64,000 bases of DNA from Lycorma delicatula (taxonomy: Eukaryota > Arthropoda > Insecta > Hemiptera > Fulgoridae): assembly GCF_047948215.1 (NCBI RefSeq), contig NC_134465.1, forward strand, positions 19,798,022 through 19,862,021, in the 5' to 3' direction. Positions within the stretch are counted from its first letter, which is position 1, and the number at the start of each line of letters is the position of its first letter. The notes under the pieces are model-generated. The model was given only the letters and a program-made list of their open reading frames with translations. It was not told where the DNA came from and ran no database searches. Both the position numbers and the translations under genes were made by a program. Below, one piece after another: positions 24,425 through 35,459 of the stretch.

Positions 24425-24835
24425 CACCCTACCCCCCGGCAGTAATCCACAAAAGAGTAAAGCACAGCCCAGGTCATTGTCTATTCAAACGGACCTCCCC
24501 GTCGGCCGGCCATAAGTCTAGTCCGACAGGTCAGCCCGCCGGTTAGATCTTTTCATTGCCTGCCACTAACCCCTAGGGCGGGGTATCCAAGCCCGACTGT
24601 GTCGTTCCTGGACCGTACCCCAGAAGTCGGGTTCCGGTCTTGACGCCAATGCCTCTAGTGAGAGGACTCTGTGCAGGGCACTCGCACCGCGTCTCGGTCT
24701 TTTTCGCGATGGGATGAGACAGTCCCAGCGTCTCATCACTGTCGCCCATCCGTCCAAGCACATACGAACGGCAGCTCCGCGGGGGCTGTCCCTCAACCCC
24801 TCGCCGACAACACGATTGAAATAATTGAACACCTA
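24425..24835 (-). mobile_element. GC-rich 3' region of an R1-like LINE
   Basis: The minus strand ends with AAAAGATCTAACCGGCGGGC, then GGCCGGCCGACGGGGAGGTCC and GTTTGAATAGACAATGAC. The R1-like LINE at 35460-36430 ends with the matching AAAAGATCCAACCGGCGGC, GCCGGCAGGTGGGGAGGGCC and GTTTGAGTTAAAGGAC in the same orientation. It is probably the 3' untranslated region plus some coding end; the reading frames here are not conserved LINE domains that I recognise. Confidence 0.6.
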
Positions 24836-25369
24836 TTATAGTACACGGTCAGCGATTTAACTGTGATGATTGAAATATAACTACTACAGCGACAGATAAG
24901 ACAAACATTAGCCGTTTAATATCATATATTATTACTTAATCCGCAATTAAATGTGTAACGATATTAATAATTTAGAAAAAGAAACTACTGGAACGTATCC
25001 GCTTTTGAATTAAGACGTAATATACGTATTGGGACCGAAGGAATTTAATCACGTAAATAAAAATTTTATTAAAAATAAATAAAAAGTTATCGGCGGTGGA
25101 GTTTAAATTTATTTTGACAAGGTTGTAGGGATTATGTTTAGCGTATATTCAAAATTAAGAGGTAAAGAGAATAATTGAAGTGAAAAGAGGAGCAACAGGG
25201 GAGGTAGAAAGGAGGCACACCCAGTATAGTAACACAAGTGGATAGAATGAATGCGAACCGTTATTTTCATAAAATGCCACCATAGACTTCATGTGGAAAC
25301 TAAAAAAGAGGGATTCCACCCTGAAGATATAGGTAGTGAATATATATTATTCCGTGCATTTTAGGGGTT

Positions 25370-25640
25370 AATAAAAAATGAAAAATGTAACGAGCGTTGA
25401 TTTTTTAAATATTAGTGTAGGTACTAGAGTTACTGAAGACGCTGGCGCGATGTAACGACAGGGGGGATCGTCAGTTGAGCAATGGTTACTGCGAAGGAGA
25501 ACGCAATGGGCGTACTGTAGTTTCATGGAAGCGGATCTGTCATTACTGTTCATAGACGTTTCGTGTAGAGTTTGGCCCCGCAGACTTACCGTTTTGGAGC
25601 TGTAACTTGTGAAAGTTTGAAAATATTGTGAATTAGGCAC
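25370..25640 (+). pseudogene. Mariner-like transposase N-terminal fragment (DUF4817 helix-turn-helix)
   Basis: Plus strand at about 25480-25600 reads AKENAMGVL, a stop, then FHGSGSVITVHRRF and, after another shift, WPRRLTV. This matches the N-terminal DUF4817 pattern (VLWFHExxSVITVQRRFR) of mariner-related transposases common in insects. A matching central and C-terminal portion lies downstream at 28795-30000 in the same orientation, so both may be halves of one copy split by about 3 kb of later DNA. That link is an inference. The reverse frame 25368-25640 is a shadow. Confidence 0.55.
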
Positions 25641-26504
25641 GTGTTCGAAACCAGTTCGAAACAGTAGCTGAACAATCCCGATCTCCTCGGCTACAGTAAA
25701 AACAGGACCGCTGCGTTGCCATTGTACCGCTGTAACTCTGGAATGCTAAGTCGTACAAGAAAATTGTCTGAATAAAAGTTGTTTGATTTTTTGAGATTAA
25801 CAACTTTTCCAAATGCAATACAGACGAAAAACAATTTTTTCCGGTGAAAACTCCGAAAAAAACACGTTTTTTACAACTTCAGCGCCACCTAGTATTTTAA
25901 TTTCAAATTATACGGCATAACTTCAAAGACATTAATTGTAGACGAGAATGTCCTTTACAGTTTTTGTTCGAAAAACGTTTCTCTAAAATGCATAGATTCA
26001 GAGAAAAACGTATTTCAATAACTTTTTGAGTTTTTCAAAAATCAATGGGAGGGGGGATTTTAAAAATCTGGAGTTGAGCTTCCCTCCTCATCATCCCTAA
26101 CGCATGGACAAAAGATCAATCGGTAGGTAAGGATTTTCAAATACAGCCTATTTTGATGACAAATTGCCTGTACTACTGTTTTGATTTGTAATTTTATTAC
26201 TCATAAATGAAAATAATGATGAAATATTTTTCTTTAAAAAAACCACTTATTCAAAAATATATTTTAATAATATAAATACTGGACGAAACAAAATTTATTT
26301 CTAATAATTGCATCTAATCGCTTCACATAAAATGTTTATACGCTTGCTTATAAACATCATCCAAATTACAAAATAAATAATATAATGATTTATTTTTGAC
26401 TTAATTACTTTTTCAAATATTATTTCGTAATGATGTCATCGTGGTAAAAGCTTTTTTAAATTCATAAATATCGAATGCTATTTTATCATTTATATAATAC
26501 TAGC
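25641..26504. other. Unassigned stretch between transposase fragment and family H
   Basis: Contains GGACCGCTGCGTTGCCATTG and, at 26045-26055, a short G-rich word. No recognised gene or terminus. Confidence 0.4.
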
Positions 26505-28345
26505 GGACCCGACAGACGTAAATATAAGTAACTTATTTAAGTTAAAATTAGCAGGAATGTGGACGAAATTTCATTTATATGACTATTATCAGTTTGTCAT
26601 TGTTGTATTATTGTAACGGGTTTATTGATTAATTATGTGTAGTATGGTTAATATTTATTTTCACAAAATATTGAGATATCTGAAGAAAAACGAAACGTCG
26701 TAAAATTAATAATTAGTGTAATTAATAAATTTTGGTACTTACGTATTAACGCCACTGCAGCTACAGCTTTATTTAAAAACAATGTAGTCAATCGGATTTC
26801 GGTGGAAAATGGGCCGATATAGAGTTTAACATAGATTAAAACAGTCTCTTTCTTAATTTTAATAATGGTTATTTATATTTATTTATTTTATAAATATAAT
26901 TTAACCAAACTTAACCTACGCTCGCTTCGCTCGCTAACCTTGACTAATTAACAGGAGTGTTTTGATTATTTAAATAATAAATAATTTCAATATGAACTGA
27001 ATTTATTAAATAAATACTCAAAAAATTACGGTATTAATTAGTCAAGGTTAGCGAGCGAAGCGAGCGTAGGTTAAGTTTGGTTAAATTATATTTATAAAAT
27101 AATAAAATATAAATAACCATTTATTAAAATTAATAAAGAGACTGTTCATTTTCCACCGAAATCCGATTGACTACTTTGTTTTTAAATAAAGCTGAATTTT
27201 GAAGTTTCATAACCATGTGATAGCTTAATTAATCAATTAATAAAAAATTAAAGCACTGTAAAAAAGCAACGCAGTTAAAATTTTAGTAGAAATTTTTATC
27301 ATTTTCCTCATTCTTTATTTTAACATCTATTTTACCAGATTTTAGATAATTGTAAATTAAAAACAATTTTTATAAAATTAAACAGCTACAAAAATTATAA
27401 CTTCAATTTTTTAAATATACTTTAAACTATAATTGTTATACGTAAATTATATTTTAATTTATAAATATTATAATTTATTTTGCAAACTGACATTTTATTT
27501 TTAAAGAGCCGTTCAATACTTCATAAGTTGCATAGAATCAAATGAGAACTGACAATTTAAATTTGTAGGTTAAGTTGATTGTTATTGAATGCAGGTGCAT
27601 ACATCATGTAAAATACTCACTTCAATACTGCATCTTACAAATTTGCACAATGTATATTTTTAATTACACTTTAAAACGTTATTTAAATAAATAATATTCT
27701 CAATAAGCCCGCAATTCTAGCAGACTCAGCAATCCTTCGCTATTGCTAGATTTGAGTATGCATACAAATTAATGAACACAATTGCAGGTTTCATAAAACC
27801 TTAAAAACAATGAACATTAGGAACTTCACAAAATTTAACTTTATAAAAGTTACACGGTAAATAATTCCAAATGGTAAAACAAAAGCACTACCTATCGGAT
27901 TTAATTCACACCACTCTCTAAACACAGTAGACTGTTAAAAATACGAATTTTAATGTAATAACAACATTAAGCAACGAGGCAAGTAACTGATATGCGAAAA
28001 AGCAACAAAATAAAAAAAATTCCTAGAATCCGATCGCACCACCAACTACCGGTTCTGACTGATATGCCAAAAATTAAAAAAATTCTAAAACGCGATCGCA
28101 GCGCTGCCTACCGGATTTAATTGCGAACCTTAACCATCGCAAGATCAACATCAACACATAAATAAATAAATAATTTAATAAACATTTTCTATCGGATCAC
28201 ACTGTGAATCTAAACCATTCTCGAATCAACTTAATCACACACACAAAATTTCATCAAAATCAGTCCAGTCGTTTAGGAGGAGTTCAGTGACAAACATACG
28301 CACAGAAGAAATATATATATATATATATATATATATAAAGATAAA
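26505..28345 (+). repeat. Dispersed repeat family H, CTAGCGGACCC start to ATATATAAAGAT end
   Basis: Begins ACTAGCGGACCCGACAGACG and ends with AATTTCATCAAAATCAGTCC, GTTTAGGAGGAGTTCAGTGA and (TA)n AAAGAT. Both are ends of a repeat type widespread in insects. Inside are a long foldback (26765-27193) and, at 27720-27900, a block resembling the start of family C (CCTTCGCTATTGCTAGATTTGAGTAT, compare 58805). The unit may be several related elements rather than one. Confidence 0.5.
26765..27193. repeat. Long foldback with ~160-186-bp arms
   Basis: Left arm 26765-26950 and right arm 27034-27193 are near-identical reverse complements. Both contain AATCGGATTTCGGTGGAAAA, ACAGTCTCTTT and the block CTTAACCTACGCTCGCTTCG, which itself includes the palindrome CGCTCGCTTCGCTCGC. 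The left arm has a ~28-base extra segment after GGAAAATG. The spacer is ~83 bases. Confidence 0.9.
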
Positions 28346-28794
28346 ATTCTTACTTTTATTTTTCATCTTTATTAAATTAATCCTATAAATTAATTTAAAA
28401 CCATAATTTAAATTAAATAATGCCAAAAGAAATGATGATGGCAAGGAACAATCCAGCAAAATTATCCCTAAAAATTTTACGAATAGACGCTATATTAGAA
28501 TGTGTACAAAAGAACCGTTTCAAATACAGTTAGAATCTTCTGAGAGATATCATAGAATATAAAATCATGTAAAAAAATATTTTTAGTTTTAAAGAGAAAT
28601 TATTCATTACGTACGGCACATTATGTGCCGTAATGCAGTCGTCAAGGACAATAAGGCCCGTACATCACAACAGTTAACTTAAATTACTTACCGTTCAGCA
28701 CTGTACTGAAATTACGCAAATGACGACAAGCACAAAGCAACTCCCTATTACGGCACATATATGCGCCGTACCGCAGCGAACGTGTTAAGGGCGC
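28346..28794. other. AT-rich stretch with paired GGCACAT/GTGCCGTA palindromes
   Basis: CGGCACATTATGTGCCG at about 28615-28631 is a short palindrome. TACGGCACATATATGCGCCGTA at about 28748-28770 is a similar one. They could be termini of a small element ~140 bp long (28610-28775). No gene recognised. Confidence 0.45.
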
Positions 28795-30000
28795 TGGAAG
28801 TGTAATACACAAAAAAGCTCCTGGCAGATCACCCATCCTCGAAGAAATTGTAGATCGAGAAAGTAAAACTTTTCAGAGAATCCGAGTAAATCCACTCGTC
28901 TTACGAGTGACGAACTGGGAATACTGTGACGGTATCAGATAATTGTGACGGTTCTATATAAACGTGTAAAACTTCATGCATACAAAATTCAGTTGGTGCA
29001 TTGAAGATGACGATAAATCACGCTGTTACAATCTTGCAGTGACACTCTTGATAAAATGAACCAAGATAATACGTTTTTAAAAAAAGTAATTTTTTCTAAC
29101 CGAGTTACCTTCCATGTTTCTGGTCAAGTTAGTAGTCATAATTATCAGAATTTGGATAGCTGGACATAACGTGATAGCCCCAAAATTAAACTTTGGCGTG
29201 CGTTGATCGCTTATGAAATGATCACATCAATCTTTTTCGCCGAGCCAACAGTTAATCCCACTACTAATGTTACAGGTATGTGTCTGTCTATCTATTGCTA
29301 GATATATTACAGGAGACCCACCGGGTTGGTCTAGCGGTGAACCCGTCTTCCGAAATCAGCTGATTTGGAAGTCGAGAGTACCAGCGTTCAAGTCCTAGTA
29401 AAGTCAGTTATTTTTATACGGATTTGAATACTAGAACGTGGATACCGTTATTCTTTGGTGGTTGGGTTTCAATTAACCACACATCACACGATCGGTCGAC
29501 CTGAGACTGTACAAGACTACACTTCATTTACACTCATACATATCATCCTCTGAAGTATTATCTGAACCTTACGGTTCATTACCGGAGGCTGAAAAGGAAA
29601 AAGAAATAAGATATGTTACAGGAATTTCCAGTAACACAAATTGGACATCGGCAACCTAACATTTATTTCCAGCAAGATGGCGCAACACCATTCTGGGGTT
29701 TACATATTTTATGTACCTAAATGAACAATTTCTCAAAGTCGGATCGATAGTATGTATCAATTCCCTGACCATCCCGATCGCTAATTTACGCTACTTAATT
29801 CCTCTCTTTTTGGGTGTTTCTCTAAGATAGGATATACGCAAAGAAGGTTGTCAACATTAATGAATTAAAAAGAAGAATCGAAGGTGTAATTAACGGATTA
29901 CCATCACGTAATCTTCGTAATGTGTAGCGTAAAACTGAATACTGTCTAGAGTCTAGATATTTTACGCGCCGCAAAAGGAGCTCAAGCGGAACTTATTTGA
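28795..30000 (+). pseudogene. Mariner-like (DUF4817-type) transposase, middle to C-terminus, split by a SINE
   Basis: Plus-strand pieces in family order: PGRSPILEEIVDRESKTFQR (linker), LDKMNQDNTFLKKVIFSN with RVTFHVSGQV (the segment around the first catalytic Asp, here not intact), AYEMITSIFFAEPTVN, then the SINE, then YFQQDGATPFWGLH (second catalytic Asp), and a C-terminal INELKRRIEGVINGLPSRN. Order and spacing match IFSDEATFH...FFAEPTV...FQQDGAPPHW in insect transposases. Multiple stops and frame changes and the SINE at 29315-29608 make it a pseudogene. It may continue the N-terminal fragment at 25370-25640. Confidence 0.75.
29315..29608 (+). mobile_element. tRNA-derived SINE, family A, copy 3, with 15-bp target duplication
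   Basis: Head CCGGGTTGGTCTAGCGGTGA with A box TGGTCTAGCGG, B box GTTCAAGTC at about 29389, full body and tail ending AAAAGGAAAAAGAAATA. Flanks AGATATATTACAGGA (29300-29314) and AGATATGTTACAGGA (29609-29623) are a 15-bp duplication with one mismatch. It interrupts the mariner-like transposase, so it is younger than that element. Confidence 0.95.
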
Positions 30001-32466
30001 AGTTAATAAGTTCTGTAAACAACACTTATCGACTTCCTTTTTAACTTATATAGTTTGTCAGCATTTAAGAGCTTCGATAGATGTAAATGAAATTCAAAAA
30101 ACCGAGGAATAAAGACTGTAAGTACATTCCACGTATAATTGAATTAAACAAACGCTCCGCTCGATTATCGGTAGGTTATACCCGTGAGATTACTTAAAAC
30201 GAATAACGCGGTACAACCCGATTTTATTAAATTATACATATATTAAAACAGCATCCAATTTTTACTGTTTATTTAGAATTTAATTACATTTATTTTTCTT
30301 ATCGCTTTTTGTGACTTGAGAGAGAAGGCACATATTAAATTTAACTTCTGAATTTTTGCCGCAGTTACATTAACCTAAAGTTCCGATGGAACTGTTTGTT
30401 GTTCGTATCAGTTTAAAACAGATTATGAAAACTAATTTAAACTAGGATTAAATTAAATCTATCCTATTATTTTCCCGGCGAATATAGCTAGAATAGTTAT
30501 AGTATTATATATTATTAGAATAGCTACATTATTTATTTATAGTTATATTATAGCTATGATTAATAGCTATATTAAAGAGAAAAGTACAGTGAAAAAATTT
30601 GGTATCGAGGTTTTAGCAAGTTTTTACGTTATAAAGTCCAGTTAGCTCATGTAGATTATAAAAAAGATCCGTATGTGTGTATATGCATAATTATGTCTCG
30701 CACGGCTTTTGGGATGTGCGTATGTAGGTCAGTTTTATATTACTTTCCCGGCGAATGTAGTTAAAATAGTTTTGCTATGGGGGAAAAGTATGGCGAACAT
30801 ATCAAAAGTGGGTCATCGGTTTTTTTGCATTTACTTTTTAGGGTCCCACTAGTTCATCTAGATCACTTGTTCTCAAAGTGGGCGATAAATTCAAAACTGG
30901 GTAATGGTGATAGAAAAATTTTATTAACAGATCTGTAATGTACGCAAAGAAGCAATTCAAAAAAATTGTATCGCACTTAGAGAAACATTAAAAAATAATT
31001 TATAACAAAAATTCTTTAATTTATTTAAACTAGAATTATTCGGATAACACAAGATCAGTGAAATATTTTTAATTTAGGGGGAATACAAATTATGACTATT
31101 TTTGTTGTTAAACAAAATTAATACTTAAATAAATGTTTCATATTTACGCAAAATAAACAAAAATTATTTATGCGTAATACAACAATCAGATTTAAATTGT
31201 TTTGTTTAAATAATTAATTACAGTAAACGATGAAAAGGATACAGATATTATTATTATTAAAACAAACAATGGAATATAACAATAGGTTGATCAAAAAACA
31301 CATTGCCACCCGGTTACGTTAACTACGGTTTATAATTAAAGGGTAAAGTGAGAAATAAATTCTGTTATAAATAATTACTGAAATAACAGATTGATTGACA
31401 CAATTTAGGTTTTTCTACAAGTGAAAATAAACAAGCCGGTGAAGCCCACAATTAGCTCATTATATCTTTGCCGCTTCAATTGTTCGATTAACAATAAGGT
31501 TTATCATATTATAATCGCTTAACAGTTTTCTGTTAATTTACGTATCGGTTTAATTTCGTTAATAAAATTAATCTTTAAAAACTGAAGAGCGTTATAAAAA
31601 ATATTCCTTTTTGATTACTAGAGACCGGATTATATGCAACATGAAAAGCTTGAAATAAGAATGCAAATATGTATGAAAAATGCTTAAAATAACTACGAAA
31701 AGCTTCAAAATATGCGACTTTAAATAATAAAAAAATAGTAATTTTTAGTTTTTTTATTTCAAAATCAGCATACAATTAGTAAGTAATTGAATAACATATC
31801 GATAAATTCGATAATTAAGTTATTTAACATTTTGTTACTTTTGTAAACATAAATAGATGGAGGTATTGTTCCGCGGCTGCTAAGTGCGCTTTAAGAGCCG
31901 TGCAGCTAATAGGTTTGGCCGGCTACAACGTAAGATTTCATTTATTAACATGGTACCCTACCGAAAAATATTGTAAATGTAGCGAAAATATGCATCATCA
32001 CTAGATTTGAATGAAAACATGCGATAACCGGTGAGAACGGGCTTAATATGAAAATGGATAAAATCCGGTATCTATTGATTCCATTTTAATCTACTCTGAA
32101 TTTATACCCGTGTAAAACTTAAAAACAGAAAACATTCCTAACATGTCTCATTAACTGATAAAATTTAAGCTTTTTTCTATTTGATAAGTAATTTTGGATG
32201 TTTCTGGATGAAGGTTTCCCATTTATTAAGGATTTTTCAATTAAAAGCTGCTTCCGTCCGCAAAGCAATAAAAAACTGGAATGATAATTTAAACGGTATG
32301 AAAAAATAATGTGTCCGCTATTTAAAAGTAGTGATTATTAAAAAAAGTGGTGAATTGGTTTTAAAAAGAGAATCTTCATTTAAAATAGCTGTTGCAGAGA
32401 AAACATGTGTTGTAATATCAAACAATTACATACAGCAAGCAAATTAAAATTTCATCTGGATTTGAT
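30001..32466. other. AT-rich stretch with a family G repeat copy
   Basis: At about 30737-30900 the words ATATTACTTTCCCGGCGAAT, TTTTTAGGGTCCCACTAGTTC and TCAAAGTGGGCGATAA match the minus strand of 47960-48297. A weaker start of the same word occurs near 30468. The remainder shows no recognised gene. Confidence 0.5.
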
Positions 32467-32853
32467 TGGCACAGCAATAATTATTATGTATTTGTTTCTT
32501 TGTGCATAGAAATTTAAATTAAGCAGCATTGGACTATAGTGTTTTTAAGCGGACATTTTATTAAGTTATTATAATACTAAAAAATATTATCTGTATTGAC
32601 ATTTTATTATTTATTCGGTTAAACCGATAAGGTTTTTAGCACACTGTGCTTAAAAACCGTGTACCACATTCTTGAATTTGATAAAAGTGTAGAATTAGAT
32701 TATCATCCTGCTTCCATCTATTCTATTTGATTTATTTTATAATAAAATATTCTTTTATTATACAGAAAACTTTAACCGTGGCCTTGAAAAGGCCCAGAAA
32801 AACAATTTCTGATGCAGCACCCCCACTTATTTTAGCTACGAGTCGCCACTCCT
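32467..32853 (+). mobile_element. hAT-type 3'-end fragment, homologous to 16777-17145
   Basis: Matches the right part of the amphiphysin-carrying element over its whole length: ATGTATTTGTTTCT, GCATAGAAATTTAAATTAAG, CTTAAAAACCGTGTA and ATTTTAGCTACGAGTCGCCACTC. It lacks the exon, the leader and the left terminus. It starts within bases of where the amphiphysin segment ends in the 16-kb copy, which marks the likely boundary of the foreign segment. Confidence 0.8.
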
Positions 32854-33162
32854 CAGAACTACCAGATATTTATATGAAAAGTAATGTTTTATGCTCTTTA
32901 TAAATGGAGTAACAAAAAGGAATTATAAAAAAAAAGACTGGAAAATACAAAAGTATACAGTATTTTATTGAAATATTATGTAAAATGAGATTGTTGTAAC
33001 TGGATCTATAAGAATACGTATCTAAGGAAGTTTTACGATGAAGTAAAAAACATAAAGATTAAAAGTTTTCACGGGAAAGAAAGGCATATAAAATTAGTTT
33101 TTACATAACAAGAAGAATTTTGGGGCGTAACTGAAAATGAAGAAAAAAAATTAAGTATTTAA

Positions 33163-34616
33163 CCCTTAATAGTGGGGTCTTTTTTGACCCCAGACAAATA
33201 TTTTTCATATTTTTTTTTTTAGGTTAGTAGGCCGGGAAGCTGATTCTCCAGGTATTTTCCTAGTTTGATAGTCTATATCAGATGGTGGCCAAATTAGATA
33301 CGCGCTGCGTCCTACTACCGAATCAGAGACATCTGGGGTCGTTTAAGATCCCGCCATGCTAATTATGTTATCTTTTTGCTGAAGTTACAATTATTGCTTC
33401 AGGTGTTACTTCTTGCTATTTTACGAATTAATTTTCAAGTGAATGTGGATACAGACAATTTAGAAGTGAATTAAGTGAAATTTACAGACTATTAGATGAA
33501 AGTTTATCGGATATTGATTTTACATCCGATTTCTCTGATGCACTGAAAAATAAGGGTTTTACTTATGTTGGCACCATGAAAAAAACAAACTAGAAATTCC
33601 TAGCAGTTTCATATCCGATAAAAAAAAAAAATTATACACCAGTGAGTTTGCTTTCACAGCGGATAAAACTCGCGCTGTAATATTGATTTCTTCAATGCAC
33701 CACAATAAATCCATTCTCCAGAATCGAGAAGATAAAAAACCAGAAATAATAGATTTTTATAATATGACCAAAGACGGAGTAGATGGTCTAGATCAAAAAT
33801 GCGTCTTGTAGGTCGTCGCACTAGAAGGTGGCCGAATGGCTATTTGGTATGTGATAATATTGCGGGAGTCAATTCCAGGATTGTATTTGACGCTGCCAAT
33901 CCAATTGGTTGTACGGAAAGGGGGGAATTTCTCTTAGCATTTGGAAGACAACTCATAAACTTCCATTTGATTCTGCGATCTCAAAAACAGAATCTACCCC
34001 GAGAACGTCGATCTGTAATATTAAAGAGTTTGGGAAGAGGTGAAGAGGTTACAGAAACTTGTCGGTCTGCACAGGATCTAGACCCTTCAAAAAGGCGAAG
34101 GTGTCATCTGTATCCAAGAAGTAAGGACAAGAAATATCTGAAAGGTGTTCTACATGTTCAGGAGGTGTTTGCAAGGAGCACAACACTTAACGAAATAGTC
34201 TGTATAAACTGTAAACAGTGATGAGAAAAGATAATGAAAAAAAAAAATGTTACTGGTGACTACCAAAGTTTTCATGTCAGATTTCAGCCTATTAATTGAT
34301 ATCTTGTTTATTTTTTTAATAGCGATCAAAGAATATGTTTAAAATTTACAAAAATATAGAAATTAAGTTTGTAATAATTTTAGTTTTTTAAGAAAAGGTG
34401 TTTTAAAACTTGTAGTTTTAATTTGTTCTAAAAAATGTTAATTGAAATAAGTCAAAAATACTCTGACTAGTAAGATTTTTAAATAATATATTATAAATAA
34501 TGTATGAATTAAAAAAAAAAATGAGTAAACTACTTTTGCGGGGGAGGAAATCCTTGGGGTCAAAAAAGACCTCATAATCCCAGAAGTATGATTTTTTTCA
34601 CCGCGCCAATTAAGGG
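33163..34616 (+). mobile_element. Internally deleted piggyBac-type transposon with TTAA duplications
   Basis: TTAA at 33159-33162 and 34617-34620 flank the ends CCCTTAAT. Inside the left end, the palindrome GGGGTCTTTTTTGACCCC lies at 33174-33191. The right end, reversed, has AGGTCTTTTTTGACCCC. TTAA target sites and CCC-starting ends are diagnostic of piggyBac. At 1454 bp it is well below the ~2.3-2.5 kb usual for complete elements, agreeing with the internal deletion seen in its gene. Confidence 0.93.
33431..34221 (+). pseudogene. piggyBac transposase remnant
   Basis: A cut-and-paste transposase. The first frame gives an acidic N-terminal piece (SELSEIYRLLDESLSDIDF) that runs straight into KGFTYVGTMKK, a motif normally hundreds of residues later. 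The region carrying the first two catalytic Asp residues is therefore deleted. A frameshift follows. Then MTKDGVDGLDQ, holding the third catalytic Asp position, leads into GRRTRRWPNGY and DNIAGVNSRIVF. The C-terminal cysteine-rich zinc-binding domain is recognisable but frame-disturbed: VCINC is in frame, while a CxxC and VCKEH segment lies one frame over. The long open frame from 33799 is not a domesticated gene, since it lies inside intact transposon ends and lacks most of the catalytic core. Confidence 0.9.
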
Positions 34617-34620
34617 TTAA

Positions 34621-35455
34621 AACAGAAAACTGTTCAATCAAAGGATTGATAATTAAAACATGTTTCCCATAACCAAAAAACATTTTATGTCTATTATCAA
34701 GGTTATATTTCCAGAAATTATTAAAAATCTACCAGTTCCATTATTTTACTGTCCTAAAAACTTAACACGAACAGTAAGTAAATAGATCGCAAGTTTTATA
34801 AGTCTATATGTACCTATATAAATCAAGTAGCCAAATTAATTTAAACTTTTCTCTTCTACTCAAACTCACACGTATACACATGAATACATATACATGAAAC
34901 TCTAAAATAACAACCAATAAGGATGAAGTATAGTTTTCTTTATCCGATACTGAGGTGACACACTAGAAACCCACCCTTCTAACAAAGTGTTAAACTTTTC
35001 GAAAACTTCTTTTCTACTGCTTTAACAATATACTTACCATCATTTGTGAGGTAAAACTTTTGTTAGAAAGTTATTCAATTAACCGGGTGGTAATTTGATT
35101 TTTTTGTTTATCCTTTTACTTATTAAACTTTAGGCTGTGTAATAACAACTTTATTGCTATGATTATTATTAAGTTACTTGTTACTATTTCAACACATATG
35201 TACGTAAATATAATCAATTAAATCATTATAACGAAATCTTGGTACTAAAAAATAAACCGGTCATATTTAATTACTTTCTACTACTTTATTCTTAACAGAA
35301 AAATAATAATAAAATTAAGGTACTTTTATCGAATACCGGCGCCACCCGGGCGCGTTCTTTCAAATCGGTAGCTTTTTTGTTTTCGAAGTTCGAACGAACT
35401 TATTAATCATTAACTTACGGGTTACGGCATTATTTTAATTTTTTTTCCATCCCTT
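34621..35455. other. AT-rich stretch, nothing recognised
   Basis: GAGGTAAAACTTTTGTTAGAA near 35050 is weakly complementary to CTAACAAAGTGTTAAACTTTT near 34979, possibly a diverged inverted repeat. No gene recognised. Confidence 0.4.
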
Positions 35456-35459
35456 CATA

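Noticed and set aside
24566..24832. 88-residue GC-rich minus-strand frame as a host exon
   Set aside because: Its downstream sequence matches the 3' region of the R1-like LINE at 35.5 kb and it has no recognisable domain.
25368..25640. 90-residue minus-strand frame
   Set aside because: It overlaps the plus-strand DUF4817-type transposase fragment and has no motif.
33799..34221. Possible domesticated piggyBac-derived host gene
   Set aside because: The frame lies inside intact piggyBac termini, lacks two catalytic residues and has frameshifts in the zinc-binding domain, so a dead transposon is simpler.
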